A stretch of DNA of 64,000 nt, taken from Hyphomicrobiales bacterium. Its GTDB lineage: Bacteria; Pseudomonadota; Alphaproteobacteria; Rhizobiales; Rhizobiaceae. Below the pieces are notes generated by a model. It was not told where the DNA came from, did not search any database, and worked only from the letters and a program-made list of their open reading frames with translations. The stretch lies in contig UBXG01000009.1 of the NCBI GenBank assembly GCA_900469475.1, forward strand, positions 62,001-126,000, written 5' to 3'. Both the position numbers and the translations under genes were made by a program. This document shows positions 8,660-17,282 of the stretch, one piece after another (position 1 is the first letter of the stretch; the number at the start of each line of letters is the position of its first letter).

Positions 8660-9634
8660 TTAGGCCTTGAAGAAGGCGAGCAGGTCCGCGTTGATCACGT
8701 CCGCATGCGTCGTGGCCATGCCGTGCGGGAGGCCCTTGTAGACCTTGAGCGTGCCGTTCTTCAGCAGCTTCGAGGACAGAAGGGCCGAGTCCGCGATCGG
8801 CACGATCTGGTCGTCGTCGCCATGCATGACGAGCGTCGGCACTTCGATCTTCTTCAAGTCTTCGGTGAAGTCCGTTTCAGAGAAAGCCTTGATGCAATCA
8901 TAATGGGCCTTTGCGCCGCCCATCATGCCCTGACGCCACCAATTGTCGATGACGCCCTGCGAAACAGCGGCACCGGGACGATTGAAGCCATAGAACGGAC
9001 CTGAAGGAATATCACGGAAGAATTGAGCGCGGTTGGCCGCAAGTGCTGCACGGAAGCCATCAAAGACTTCGAGCGGCAGGCCGCCCGGGTTCTTGTCGGA
9101 CTTGACCATGATCGGCGGTACGGCGCCGATCAGCACGGCCTTCGAGACGCGACCATGGCCGCCGTACTGGGCGACATAGCGCGCAACTTCGCCGCCGCCT
9201 GTCGAATGGCCGACATGGATGGCGCCCTTGAGATCAAGATGCTCGGCCAGAGCCGCCACATCGGCGGCATAGGTATCCATTTCATTTCCGGTCGCCGTCT
9301 GGCTGGAGCGGCCGTGGCCGCGACGGTCGTGGGCGATGACGCGGTAGCCCTGGTGAAGGAAGAATAGCATCTGGGCGTCCCAATCGTCTGAGCTCAGGGG
9401 CCATCCGTGATGGAAGACGATCGGCTGGCCTGTTCCCCAGTCCTTGTAAAAGATCTGCGTGCCGTCCTTGGTGGTGATCGTGCTGCTGCTCATTGTGTCC
9501 TTACCTTTCGAAGTTGGCTGCTTTGTAGAGGCTTGTGCAGGTTGAGCGAAGGGGGCGACGGCTGCAGCGGCGGCAAGGCCGAGCCCGGCTGCCATAACGC
9601 CCCGACGAGTAGCTTGAGGGATCGACTGGCTCAT
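8660..9634 (-). CDS. Exported alpha/beta hydrolase, non-haem chloroperoxidase/arylesterase type, with Tat signal
   Basis: 324 aa. The N-terminus has a twin-arginine leader ([10 protein letters not shown] at ~8-17 followed by an Ala-rich hydrophobic stretch and a PAQAS cleavage-like site), so export by Tat is predicted. The mature part is an alpha/beta hydrolase with the nucleophile elbow GHSTGGG, the acid residue in HGDDDQIVP and the histidine in LPHGMATTH, as in bacterial non-haem haloperoxidases and aryl esterases. The physiological reaction is probably ester hydrolysis or perhydrolysis; the substrate is unknown. ATG 9634 is chosen because GGAGA lies directly upstream; an in-frame GTG at 9646 overlaps that site. 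Confidence 0.82.
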   Translation of the reverse strand: MSQSIPQATRRGVMAAGLGLAAAAAVAPFAQPAQASTKQPTSKGKDTMSSSTITTKDGTQIFYKDWGTGQPIVFHHGWPLSSDDWDAQMLFFLHQGYRVIAHDRRGHGRSSQTATGNEMDTYAADVAALAEHLDLKGAIHVGHSTGGGEVARYVAQYGGHGRVSKAVLIGAVPPIMVKSDKNPGGLPLEVFDGFRAALAANRAQFFRDIPSGPFYGFNRPGAAVSQGVIDNWWRQGMMGGAKAHYDCIKAFSETDFTEDLKKIEVPTLVMHGDDDQIVPIADSALLSSKLLKNGTLKVYKGLPHGMATTHADVINADLLAFFKA

Positions 9635-9856
9635 TTCAATCTCCACTTAAATTTATCGTGCGACTTATTATCGCGACATCTATGTGATTAGCGCATTTCG
9701 ATTTTCATGTCCACACAAAATTATCTAGCGATTATTTATTGCGATAACCAATTGAAAGGCAATTATTTAATTTCGTGGACTTGCGAAGTCACATCGGTCT
9801 CTTGAACGAAAGTTTCGAAATCAGGCGCTGCTTAACTGTTGATAATTGCACGATAA

Positions 9857-10903
9857 TTATTGCATGGGCTTATCGACAAAATGCGCGATCGCGAATTGCG
9901 CGACGCGTTCGTTCGACTTCCTCGCATCGTCGAGCCAGAACGGGAAAATCTGCCATTGATGGATCATCCCTGGCCAGACTTCCAAGCTCACATTGCCGCC
10001 TGCCTGGCGTACCTTATCTGCGAACCGCGAGGTGTCATCGAGCAGTGCCTCACGCGCGCCGACCTGGATCAACAGTGGGGGAAACCCCGAGACATTGCCA
10101 TAGAACGGCGACATGTCGGGATCGACTGCTGGACGATCACGCGCAAACGCATCGTGGATGAGGGTGAGCTCGGCCTTGTTCATGAAAGGGTCGCTGGCAG
10201 CGTTGGCGGCCAGGGACGCCCCCGTTGCGGCGAAGTCGGTGACCGGGCTCATCGCGACCACAGCAGCGGGAAGCGGACCACTCAGCCTAAGCTGGTTCAA
10301 AACGACTTCGATGGCCAGAGTTGCACCAACCGACTCGCCGGCGATAACGATGTTGCCGGCCCTGTATCCCGATGTCAGAAGCCAGCGATAAGCCGCAATG
10401 GCATCATCTCTTTGCGCGGGGAAGCGATTTTCGGGCGCGAGGCGATAGTCGACCAACAGCACATCGGCCGAGGCCGCCTTGGCGAGCGAACCCGCTATGT
10501 TGGCGTGCGTCCGAAGCGAGCCGCTATAGAAACCGCCGCCATGCAGATAAAGAATGGCGCGTCGGCCGATTGGATGATGCAACCGAGCCGGCCAGATGAG
10601 ATCACCATCCACACCGTTCGCGTCGACACGCCGTATCTGGACACGCGCCGGGCCTGGCGTCGACGCCATGAGCTTCTCGAAAGCGGAGCGGCGCTGCAAC
10701 AGATCGGCTCCGGACACCGCACCGCTATCGCGCAAAGTGCCGATCAGCTTCTCGATCTGCTCGCTTGAAGCCTTTGTCTGCGGGGCGATCTCAGAGGTTT
10801 CGGCGGCTGTAGCTTGCGATATCGACTCAAGCCCTGCGCTTGTCAGAACGGCCATTGCCATGACGAAGCAGGATATGCAGCGCAATGATCGGAACTCGTT
10901 CAT
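9857..10903 (-). CDS. Secreted alpha/beta hydrolase, hormone-sensitive-lipase family esterase
   Basis: 348 aa. A Sec-type signal peptide (residues ~1-33, ending ATAAE) precedes the HSL-family motifs: oxyanion-hole HGGGF, the YRLAPENRFPAQRDD segment, nucleophile GESVG, acid in LLIQVGAREALLDD and the catalytic His in GMIHQWQ. It is predicted to hydrolyse short acyl esters in the periplasm. Start ATG 10903 is supported by AAGG upstream and by the signal peptide beginning there; a longer N-terminal reading has no such features. It lies in the same orientation as the Tat hydrolase but is separated by ~220 bases, so it is probably its own unit. Confidence 0.82.
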   Translation of the reverse strand: MNEFRSLRCISCFVMAMAVLTSAGLESISQATAAETSEIAPQTKASSEQIEKLIGTLRDSGAVSGADLLQRRSAFEKLMASTPGPARVQIRRVDANGVDGDLIWPARLHHPIGRRAILYLHGGGFYSGSLRTHANIAGSLAKAASADVLLVDYRLAPENRFPAQRDDAIAAYRWLLTSGYRAGNIVIAGESVGATLAIEVVLNQLRLSGPLPAAVVAMSPVTDFAATGASLAANAASDPFMNKAELTLIHDAFARDRPAVDPDMSPFYGNVSGFPPLLIQVGAREALLDDTSRFADKVRQAGGNVSLEVWPGMIHQWQIFPFWLDDARKSNERVAQFAIAHFVDKPMQ

Positions 10904-11115
10904 CAAATAAGCCTTTTCCCCGCAAGGCCGTGGACGCCATCGTGATGCCACGGTCGCAGAAAAGCTATTTGTGTCAAGTATGGTGGGCAAGATGGGACAG
11001 GAATTCCATTCATCCGCCTGCCCATCATTCATCGCCTCGACATGATCAACCGATGATCGCTTCCCTATCGGTGCTCCGTTTCATTGAGGTGACAGTGCCG
11101 GTGGACAAGTCCTTT

Positions 11116-11805
11116 TCATTCAGCCCCATGTCTGGCCGCCGCGAGGCGAGCGATGATCGCCTGCCGTGCCATTCTCGAGCCCGCAAGGCGTTGCCTGGTT
11201 CTAGCCAACACCTCAACGCTGGCCTTCTCGGGCAATCCGGAATGAAATGGCGGCTCGGGCGCGTATTCCAGCGACAACTGGATCGCTTCGGCTTCCTCTC
11301 GACCGCGCAAGGCGGCAACGATCGTCAGTCCGAAATCGATACCGGCCGTAACGCCGCCCGCGGTGAAGAGATTGCCATCCCGTACGACGCGCCCCGGCGA
11401 GGCAACGGCTCCGAAATTCTCGAGGAAATCAAGCGCATTCCAATGGGTCGTGGCCTTCTTGCCCTTGAGCAGGCCGGCCGCTCCAAGGACGAGAGAACCG
11501 GTGCACACCGATGTCACGAAGCGGGCCTGGGCCGCCTGTTCCCGGACGAAGCTCAGGACGGCCGTATCCTCCAGCAATGCATTGACGCCGACGCCGCCTG
11601 GCACGCAGATGACGTCAAGCGGCGGGCATTCGGCAAACGTCGTTGTTGGCTGCAACGCCAGCTTCGTTGCCGACACGATGGGCGACGTGTCCTTCCACAA
11701 GAGATGCACCTCCGCATCATCCATCGAGGCGAATACCTCGTAGGGTGCGGTCAGGTCGAGTTGCTGGACGCCTGGAAACGCAAGCAGGCCGAAGCGAATG
11801 GTCAT
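11116..11805 (-). CDS. inhA: Isonitrile (isocyanide) hydratase-like DJ-1/PfpI protein
   Basis: 229 aa, one DJ-1/PfpI domain. The nucleophile elbow SVCTGS places the cysteine at residue 101 followed by Thr102, and an aspartate sits at residue 17 (QQLDLTAPYEVF). As I recall, these are the numbering and residues of Pseudomonas isocyanide hydratases, which convert R-NC to N-substituted formamides. Cytoplasmic. GGAGA precedes ATG 11805. The gene is divergent from a GlxA-type regulator with an 85-nt gap, and an acetamidase/formamidase follows that regulator. That context fits an isonitrile or amide pathway, but other DJ-1 activities cannot be excluded. Confidence 0.72.
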   Translation of the reverse strand: MTIRFGLLAFPGVQQLDLTAPYEVFASMDDAEVHLLWKDTSPIVSATKLALQPTTTFAECPPLDVICVPGGVGVNALLEDTAVLSFVREQAAQARFVTSVCTGSLVLGAAGLLKGKKATTHWNALDFLENFGAVASPGRVVRDGNLFTAGGVTAGIDFGLTIVAALRGREEAEAIQLSLEYAPEPPFHSGLPEKASVEVLARTRQRLAGSRMARQAIIARLAAARHGAE

Positions 11806-11890
11806 GACATGTCTCCGATGATTGACTTTTCCAAGCCTATGCGACAATGCTCTGGCACATTTGCCAAACTGCCGTCATTTTTTGCCAATC

Positions 11891-12841
11891 ATGCGCCGCA
11901 TCGAAATTCTTGCCTTCGACAACGCCCAACTGCTTGACATCACGGGTCCGCTGCAGGTTTTCACCAGCGCCAACGAGGCGGCGCGTGAGCTCGATCAGCC
12001 GAAACCCTACGAAGCCATCGTTGTCGCGGAAAACCCACAGACCCGAACCAGCTCTGGTCTCGCGCTGATGACCGCCCCACTCGGCAGTAGCGATATTCCG
12101 CTCGACACCTTGATCATCGCCGGCGGCTGGGGCGTCAATAAAGCCTGTGAGAACCTCGGCCTGATCGAATGGGTGCGCCGGCGAGCCGCGAATGCTCGTC
12201 GGATAGCCTCCGTCTGCAGCGGCGCCTTTCTGCTTGCGGAAGCCGGTCTTCTGGATGGGCGGCGGGCAGCGACCCATTGGAATCGTTGCGAAGAATTTGC
12301 CAAGCGCTTTCCGCAAGTGAAGCTCGAGCCCGATCCGATCTTCGTCCAGGACGGGCAGATCTGGAGTTCCGCCGGCGTGACTGCCGGGATCGATCTTTCG
12401 CTTGCTTTGGTCGAGGCCGATCTTGGTCGCTCGTTGGCACTTTCCGTGGCTCGCGAACTCGTCGTCTTCCTCAAGCGTCCCGGCGGTCAGGCGCAGTTCA
12501 GTGCGGCGCTGAGGCTCCAGGACGGCGGCGAACGCTTCGACCGTCTGCATGGCTGGATCATGGACAATCTGCGCTCCGATCTTTCCCTGCCGGCGCTCGC
12601 CGAGCAGGCGAATATGAGCGCACGCAGCTTCTCGCGCCATTATCTGAAAGCGACCGGGCGGACACCCGCCCGCGCCGTGGAGGAAATCCGCATCGAGGCG
12701 GCCCGCCGCCTTCTGGAAGAAGGCCTGAGCGTGCATCAGGCACGCATGCGCTGCGGCTTCGCTTCGGAAGAAACCATGCGGCGCAATTTCATGCGGAAAT
12801 TCGGGACGACGCCGCAGGCATTTCGCGATCATTTTGGATGA
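11891..12841 (+). CDS. GlxA/FtrA-family AraC transcriptional regulator
   Basis: 316 aa. The N-terminal DJ-1/PfpI-like sensor domain (residues ~1-190) includes a SVCSGAFLLAEAGLLDG elbow. The C-terminal AraC domain has two helix-turn-helix motifs (SLPALAEQANMSARSFSRHY and a second around CGFASEETMRRNFMRKFG). ATG 11891 begins the conserved MRRIEILAFDN strand; no strong ribosome site is seen and an upstream in-frame start exists at 11822. It is divergent from the isonitrile hydratase gene, the usual arrangement for a regulator of that gene. It may also control the acetamidase/formamidase 142 nt downstream. Confidence 0.85.
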   Translation: MRRIEILAFDNAQLLDITGPLQVFTSANEAARELDQPKPYEAIVVAENPQTRTSSGLALMTAPLGSSDIPLDTLIIAGGWGVNKACENLGLIEWVRRRAANARRIASVCSGAFLLAEAGLLDGRRAATHWNRCEEFAKRFPQVKLEPDPIFVQDGQIWSSAGVTAGIDLSLALVEADLGRSLALSVARELVVFLKRPGGQAQFSAALRLQDGGERFDRLHGWIMDNLRSDLSLPALAEQANMSARSFSRHYLKATGRTPARAVEEIRIEAARRLLEEGLSVHQARMRCGFASEETMRRNFMRKFGTTPQAFRDHFG

Positions 12842-12983
12842 GGCCTGACTGCGTCGGCAAACATTTGTCCCGCACCTCAGCCAAGTGGGCCTTTCTGCAC
12901 AAATATGGTCGCTGCACCCTTTCGCAGACATTCAGAGTCGTCATAGGCTGCCGCAACTGGAATCCACATAAGGCTCAAGCAAG

Positions 12984-13895
12984 ATGGCAATGCACCGTTT
13001 CGTTCCCAACACCTATCACAATGTCATCGGCTCGCTGCCACCGGCCTTGCATGTTGCCGATGGCGATACGGTCGTTACCGAAACGCTCGATGCCGCCGGC
13101 TACGACAAAAACGAAATTCGCCAGATATCCGGCCCCAATCCAATGAACGGCCCGATCTTCGTCGAAGGCGCAGAACCGGGAGATTCTCTCAAGGTCGAGA
13201 TTCTCGCAATGGTGCCGACGCGCGATACAGGCTTTACCCGCAGCGTGGTCGCCGCCAATGTTATCGATCCACAGGATGTCCGCGCGCTGCCAGCAGGCGA
13301 GAAGGCGATCTGGCAGATCGACCGCCAGAATCTTACGGCGCGACTGGCCGAACCGGTCGCGGGTCTCGAAACTCTTACTCTGCCGCTTGCTCCAATGATC
13401 GGCTGCTTCGGGGTCGCGCCGTCTCTCGGTCAGGCCATATCGACCGCCACAAGTGGCGAGTTCGGCGGCAACATGGATTATCGCCTGCTCGGGCCTGGCA
13501 CGACCGTGTGGTTTCCGGTCGCGGCGCCGGGCGCGCTTTTCTTCCTCGGCGATTGCCATGCGGTGCAAGGGGACGGCGAGATCGTTGGCACCGGCATTGA
13601 GACCACATTCGAGGTGACGGTCCGCCTGAGCGTGGAAAAGAAGAAGACGATCACCTGGCCGCGCGGCGAGACGGCAGAGGATATTTTCACCATTGGCAAT
13701 GCCCGGCCGCTCGATCAGGCCCTGCAACACGCCACCAGCGAAATGCTGCGCTGGCTCGGCTCAGATTACGGTCTCGACAAAACTGCGGCCAGCCACCTGC
13801 TCGGTCAGGTCGTGCGCTACGATGTCGGCAACGTCTTCGACCCTGCCTACACCATGGCCTGCCGGGTCTCGAAATCCTGGCTGAAACACCGATAA
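12984..13895 (+). CDS. Acetamidase/formamidase family amidohydrolase (FmdA/AmdA type)
   Basis: 303 aa. The family landmarks are present: an N-terminal DGDTVVTETLDAAG, the central GCFGVAPS, SGEFGGNMDYRL and the metal-site GDCHAVQGDGEIVGTGIE. Members hydrolyse formamide, acetamide or related amides to ammonia and the acid in the cytoplasm. An alternative start is two codons in (12990). It lies 142 nt downstream of the GlxA-type regulator on the same strand. With the isonitrile hydratase beyond, it could complete a route from isonitrile through a formamide to formate and amine; substrate specificity is not visible in the sequence. It runs tail-to-tail, 4 nt apart, into the antiporter gene. Confidence 0.85.
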   Translation: MAMHRFVPNTYHNVIGSLPPALHVADGDTVVTETLDAAGYDKNEIRQISGPNPMNGPIFVEGAEPGDSLKVEILAMVPTRDTGFTRSVVAANVIDPQDVRALPAGEKAIWQIDRQNLTARLAEPVAGLETLTLPLAPMIGCFGVAPSLGQAISTATSGEFGGNMDYRLLGPGTTVWFPVAAPGALFFLGDCHAVQGDGEIVGTGIETTFEVTVRLSVEKKKTITWPRGETAEDIFTIGNARPLDQALQHATSEMLRWLGSDYGLDKTAASHLLGQVVRYDVGNVFDPAYTMACRVSKSWLKHR

Positions 13896-13899
13896 AATA

Positions 13900-15642
13900 T
13901 CAGCTCGCATCCTGGGAAAGGTCGCGCCGCTGGCGCGACACGTTGCTTTCCTGCCGCTCCCGCGCCATGCGGCTGACGGCGGCACGCAGCTGTGGATGCC
14001 GCGACATGAACAGATTGAAGTCGCGGCGGTCCAGCACGAAAAGCTGACAGAAATCGACAGCGACGACATCGGCCGTGCGGCGCGCGCCCGTCAACAGTGC
14101 CATTTCGCCGAAAAAGGCCCCGGCGCCGAGCCGGATCTCGTCATCCTCCAGCTGTACCTCAACAGCGCCCGAAGCGATGAAGAACATGCTGTCGCCGCGA
14201 TCGCCGGTTCGGATCACCCGGTCGCCGGGCGACGCCGATCTCGGGCGGAAGAGCAGCAGAAGCTCCTCATGCTCGTTATCATCAAGTTCGGCAAACATCG
14301 GGAAAGTTTCGATGAGCTGCTCGATCTCGAGATGATGCTGGCGATCCCGCTCCTCGCGCTGCTTGTTGATGACGGCCAACTGGCGGCGAAGAGCCTCCTG
14401 CTTGGCCATGCCATATTTGTTCGCCAGGAAGGGCCAGCGCGCAAAGACCCAGTTTTCCAGCTTTTCAGTGGCATAGAAAGCCAGCGGATTGAGCGTGATC
14501 GACAGGATCGCACCGGCAAGGATGAGATCCTGTCCTTCCCGCGTCAGCAGCCCGAGCGAGACGCCGAGCCCGGCCAGAATGAAGGAGAACTCGCCGATCT
14601 GCGCAAGTCCGGCGGCAACTGCAAAGCCGATGCTGGCAGGATAGCGCAGCAGCAGCACGACACAGAAAGCGATCAACGCCTTGCCGAGCATGATCAGAGC
14701 AAGCACGCCGATGATCATCAGCGGTTCGCGGATCAAAACCGACGGATCGAAGAGCATGCCGACGGACACGAAGAACAGCACCGAAAAGGCATTCTGCAAT
14801 GGCAGGGAGTCGGCCGCCGCCCTGTGACTGAGATGCGATTCACTCATCACGAGGCCGGCAAAGAAGGCGCCGAGCGCAAAGGATACTCCGAAGATTTCTG
14901 CTGCACCGAAGGCAATGCCGAGCGCAATTGCCAGCACCGACAGCGTGAAAAGTTCGCGCGAACCCGTGCGCGCAACCGAGGTCAGGAGCCATGGCACCAC
15001 ACGCGGGCCAATGAAGATCGCGACAGCCGCGAAGGCTGCGACCTTGAGCAGCGTCATGCCGATCGTCAGCCAGATCGAACCGGAAGCGGCATGGCCGCCG
15101 GCATCCGCATGACCGCCCAGAACGCCGGCAAAGGCTGGCAAAAGCACGAGCGCAAGCACCATGGCCAGATCTTCGACAATCAGCCAGCCGACGGCGACAC
15201 GGCCATTGGTCGAACTCACGAGATTGCGCTCTTCCAGCGCCTTCAGCAGCACGACCGTACTGGCAACGGCAAGACTGAGGCCAAAGACCACGCCGGCGCC
15301 GACGCTCCAGCCCCATAGCGACGTCAAACCCACACCCAGCAGCGTCGCAATCGCAATCTGGCCGATGGCTCCGGGAATGGCGACGCCACGTACCGCCAGC
15401 AAATCAGCGGCCGAGAAATGCAGGCCGACGCCGAACATCAGCAGGATGACACCAATCTCGGCCAATTGCGATGCGAGGGAAACATCGGCGACGAAACCAG
15501 GGGTTGACGAACCTATGATGACGCCAGCCACCAGATAACCGACCAGCGGCGGCAGATGCAGCCTGTCGGCCAGATAGCCGAAAATGGCCGCGAATACGAA
15601 GCCCGCGGCAATCAATGCGATCAGTGCAACGTCGTGCGGCAC
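13900..15642 (-). CDS. CPA2 cation:proton antiporter (Kef/YbaL-like) with C-terminal cyclic-nucleotide-binding domain
   Basis: 580 aa. Residues ~1-390 form a Na+/H+-exchanger-type membrane domain with about 12 hydrophobic helices and the CPA2 patterns LPPLVGYLVAGVIIG, GVILLMFGVGLHFS and VGWLIVEDLAMVLAL. A charged linker (~405-440) leads to a cyclic-nucleotide-binding beta-roll (~446-556) with an intact phosphate-binding cassette FFGEMALLTGARRTADV (510-526). KefB/C and YbaL usually carry a TrkA-N (RCK) domain at this place, so this version is likely gated by cNMP instead of NAD(H). The predicted role is K+ or Na+/H+ exchange at the inner membrane. It is a single-gene unit. Confidence 0.85.
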   Translation of the reverse strand: MPHDVALIALIAAGFVFAAIFGYLADRLHLPPLVGYLVAGVIIGSSTPGFVADVSLASQLAEIGVILLMFGVGLHFSAADLLAVRGVAIPGAIGQIAIATLLGVGLTSLWGWSVGAGVVFGLSLAVASTVVLLKALEERNLVSSTNGRVAVGWLIVEDLAMVLALVLLPAFAGVLGGHADAGGHAASGSIWLTIGMTLLKVAAFAAVAIFIGPRVVPWLLTSVARTGSRELFTLSVLAIALGIAFGAAEIFGVSFALGAFFAGLVMSESHLSHRAAADSLPLQNAFSVLFFVSVGMLFDPSVLIREPLMIIGVLALIMLGKALIAFCVVLLLRYPASIGFAVAAGLAQIGEFSFILAGLGVSLGLLTREGQDLILAGAILSITLNPLAFYATEKLENWVFARWPFLANKYGMAKQEALRRQLAVINKQREERDRQHHLEIEQLIETFPMFAELDDNEHEELLLLFRPRSASPGDRVIRTGDRGDSMFFIASGAVEVQLEDDEIRLGAGAFFGEMALLTGARRTADVVAVDFCQLFVLDRRDFNLFMSRHPQLRAAVSRMARERQESNVSRQRRDLSQDAS

Positions 15643-15744
15643 GGCTGTCCTTCCCGTTTCACGGCGTTAAAGCCTGTTTCCCTCTTTGAAAGGCTACCTA
15701 GCATCGCTTTTGCCGGGCCGTCTACGGGAGATATGAAACCTAAG

Positions 15745-15802
15745 GAAAAACATCGCCTTGCCGATGCGTGAAGCCCGCAAAGGACTTGAGGCAAGGCGAT
15801 GT
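15745..15802 (-). terminator. Intrinsic terminator of the xylitol-type dehydrogenase gene
   Basis: Perfect 13-bp arms (ACATCGCCTTGCC at 15750-15762 and its complement at 15790-15802) enclose a 27-nt loop and are followed on the minus strand by a run of Ts. It begins 13 nt beyond the stop of the minus-strand dehydrogenase gene. Confidence 0.7.
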
Positions 15803-15814
15803 GACAGCGAAATC

Positions 15815-16861
15815 CTATTGGTCGAGGACGATCTGCAGTTTGACGTCGGTCGGACGGGCTTCGACAGCGCGATCGAAAGCCTTGATCGAGTCCTCGAAGT
15901 CAAATGTCTCGGATATCAAGGGCTTCAGATCGACTCGACCGGAGGCGATCAACGCGATCGAACGCTCATACTGATGCGCATAACGGAAGACCGTTTCGAT
16001 GCGGATCTCCTTGGTCGATGCCGTCGAGACGTCGAAGCCGACCGGATTGACCGGCAGGCCGACGGCAACGATGACACCGCCGGGGCGCGGCAGCGCCATC
16101 ACCGTTTCCCACGCCTTCGGCGAGCCCGAGCATTCGAAGATGACATCCGCACCCCAGCCATCGGTCAAGCGATCGACCTGTTCGACGAGATTCTTCTCGC
16201 GAATATTGACCGGAATGACGCCCTGATACTGCGCGGCGATATCGAGTTTCGGCTGGGCGAGATCGGCAACGATCGCCCGCGCGCAGCCGCCGGCAAGGGC
16301 TGCAACCGCAACCATGATACCGATCGGGCCGGCGCCGAGTACGACGGCGGTGTCGCCAGGCGTGATGCGCGCCTTGGTGGCTGCCTGCATGCCGACGGCG
16401 AAGGGCTCGACCATCGCCCCTTCCGCAAAGCTGACATTATCGGGTAGTTTGAAGGTGTAGTTGGCCGGGTGCACGACGAAGGGTGTCAGCACGCCATGGA
16501 TCGGCGGCGTCGCCCAGAAGGTGACGGCGGGATCGACATTGTACATGCCGAGACGGCTGGCTTTGGAATTGGCATCGGGAATGCCGGGCTCCATGCAGAC
16601 ACGGTCGCCGATCTTCAGATGCGTCACGCCTTCGCCGACTTCCACCACCGTTCCCGCCGCTTCGTGACCAAGAACCATCGGCTCGTTGACGATGAAGGGG
16701 CCGATTTTTCCGTGGGTGTAATAGTGCACATCCGATCCGCAGACGCCGACAGTGTGGATCTTGATTTTCACCTGGCCAGGCTCGACCTGCTGCGGCAGAT
16801 CGATATCGCGGATCGCCAGCTCATGCTGACGTTCCAAAACCAGGGCGCGCATCTTGCTCAT
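15815..16861 (-). CDS. Zinc-type NAD-dependent polyol dehydrogenase (xylitol dehydrogenase / D-xylulose reductase)
   Basis: 348 aa medium-chain dehydrogenase. The catalytic zinc site is present ([16 protein letters not shown]) and the Rossmann motif is [17 protein letters not shown], followed by an acidic residue (VADL) that favours NAD. The four structural-zinc cysteines common in this superfamily are replaced by a cysteine-free [21 protein letters not shown] stretch split around residue 105-125, as in a known xylitol/sorbitol dehydrogenase subgroup. It should oxidise xylitol or a related polyol to the ketose. The start at 16861 is backed by a purine-rich AGAGGAAAAGG site. No polyol transporter or kinase is adjacent. 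Confidence 0.85.
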   Translation of the reverse strand: MSKMRALVLERQHELAIRDIDLPQQVEPGQVKIKIHTVGVCGSDVHYYTHGKIGPFIVNEPMVLGHEAAGTVVEVGEGVTHLKIGDRVCMEPGIPDANSKASRLGMYNVDPAVTFWATPPIHGVLTPFVVHPANYTFKLPDNVSFAEGAMVEPFAVGMQAATKARITPGDTAVVLGAGPIGIMVAVAALAGGCARAIVADLAQPKLDIAAQYQGVIPVNIREKNLVEQVDRLTDGWGADVIFECSGSPKAWETVMALPRPGGVIVAVGLPVNPVGFDVSTASTKEIRIETVFRYAHQYERSIALIASGRVDLKPLISETFDFEDSIKAFDRAVEARPTDVKLQIVLDQ

Positions 16862-17120
16862 TTGCCTTTTCCTCTTCCAAAGCAACCAATGTCCCGCTGA
16901 CACGGGGCACGAAATCCTTGTTCGTTATATCGTCTGAGCCAGCATCATAAAACGCTCTTTAGGCTCTTGCAGATGAAGTTCGACGGCTCTCTTCGGCCAT
17001 CAAAGTATGCCTCATCCTCAACATATTAGAGAATACTTATTATTTAGCTCGCTATTGCCGATATTGACTGGCGTTCCATTTCTTGTCTTTCTAATCACTA
17101 ATGAGAAGGAGGGGCTCATT

Positions 17121-17261
17121 ATGGCAGTATATGATTGGACCGGTCAGCGCGCCCGCCGGAGGAAGATGATGCGCGCGGCAAGCGTCGCAATGCTTCTGAT
17201 CATCCTGATGGCGATTCCAGCAATATTGCTGCATTATAATCTCATCCAATTCCCATACTAA
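17121..17261 (+). CDS. Small single-pass membrane peptide (46 aa)
   Basis: 46 aa, too short to be noticed in most gene calls. An excellent AAGGAGG site lies 9 nt before ATG 17121. An Arg/Lys-rich cytoplasmic head (residues 9-18) precedes one hydrophobic helix (~20-37). The positive-inside pattern predicts an inner-membrane peptide with its C-terminus outside. A longer in-frame start at 17007 exists, but the ribosome site decides for 17121. It is convergent with the DHA2 exporter gene. Function unknown. Confidence 0.6.
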   Translation: MAVYDWTGQRARRRKMMRAASVAMLLIILMAIPAILLHYNLIQFPY

Positions 17262-17282
17262 CCACTTCGAATATTGACATCG

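Noticed and set aside
9647..9856. AT-rich gap with several GCGATAA/TTATCGC-like words, possible MarR-type operator
   Set aside because: The words are irregularly spaced and do not form one convincing inverted repeat; left as promoter DNA.
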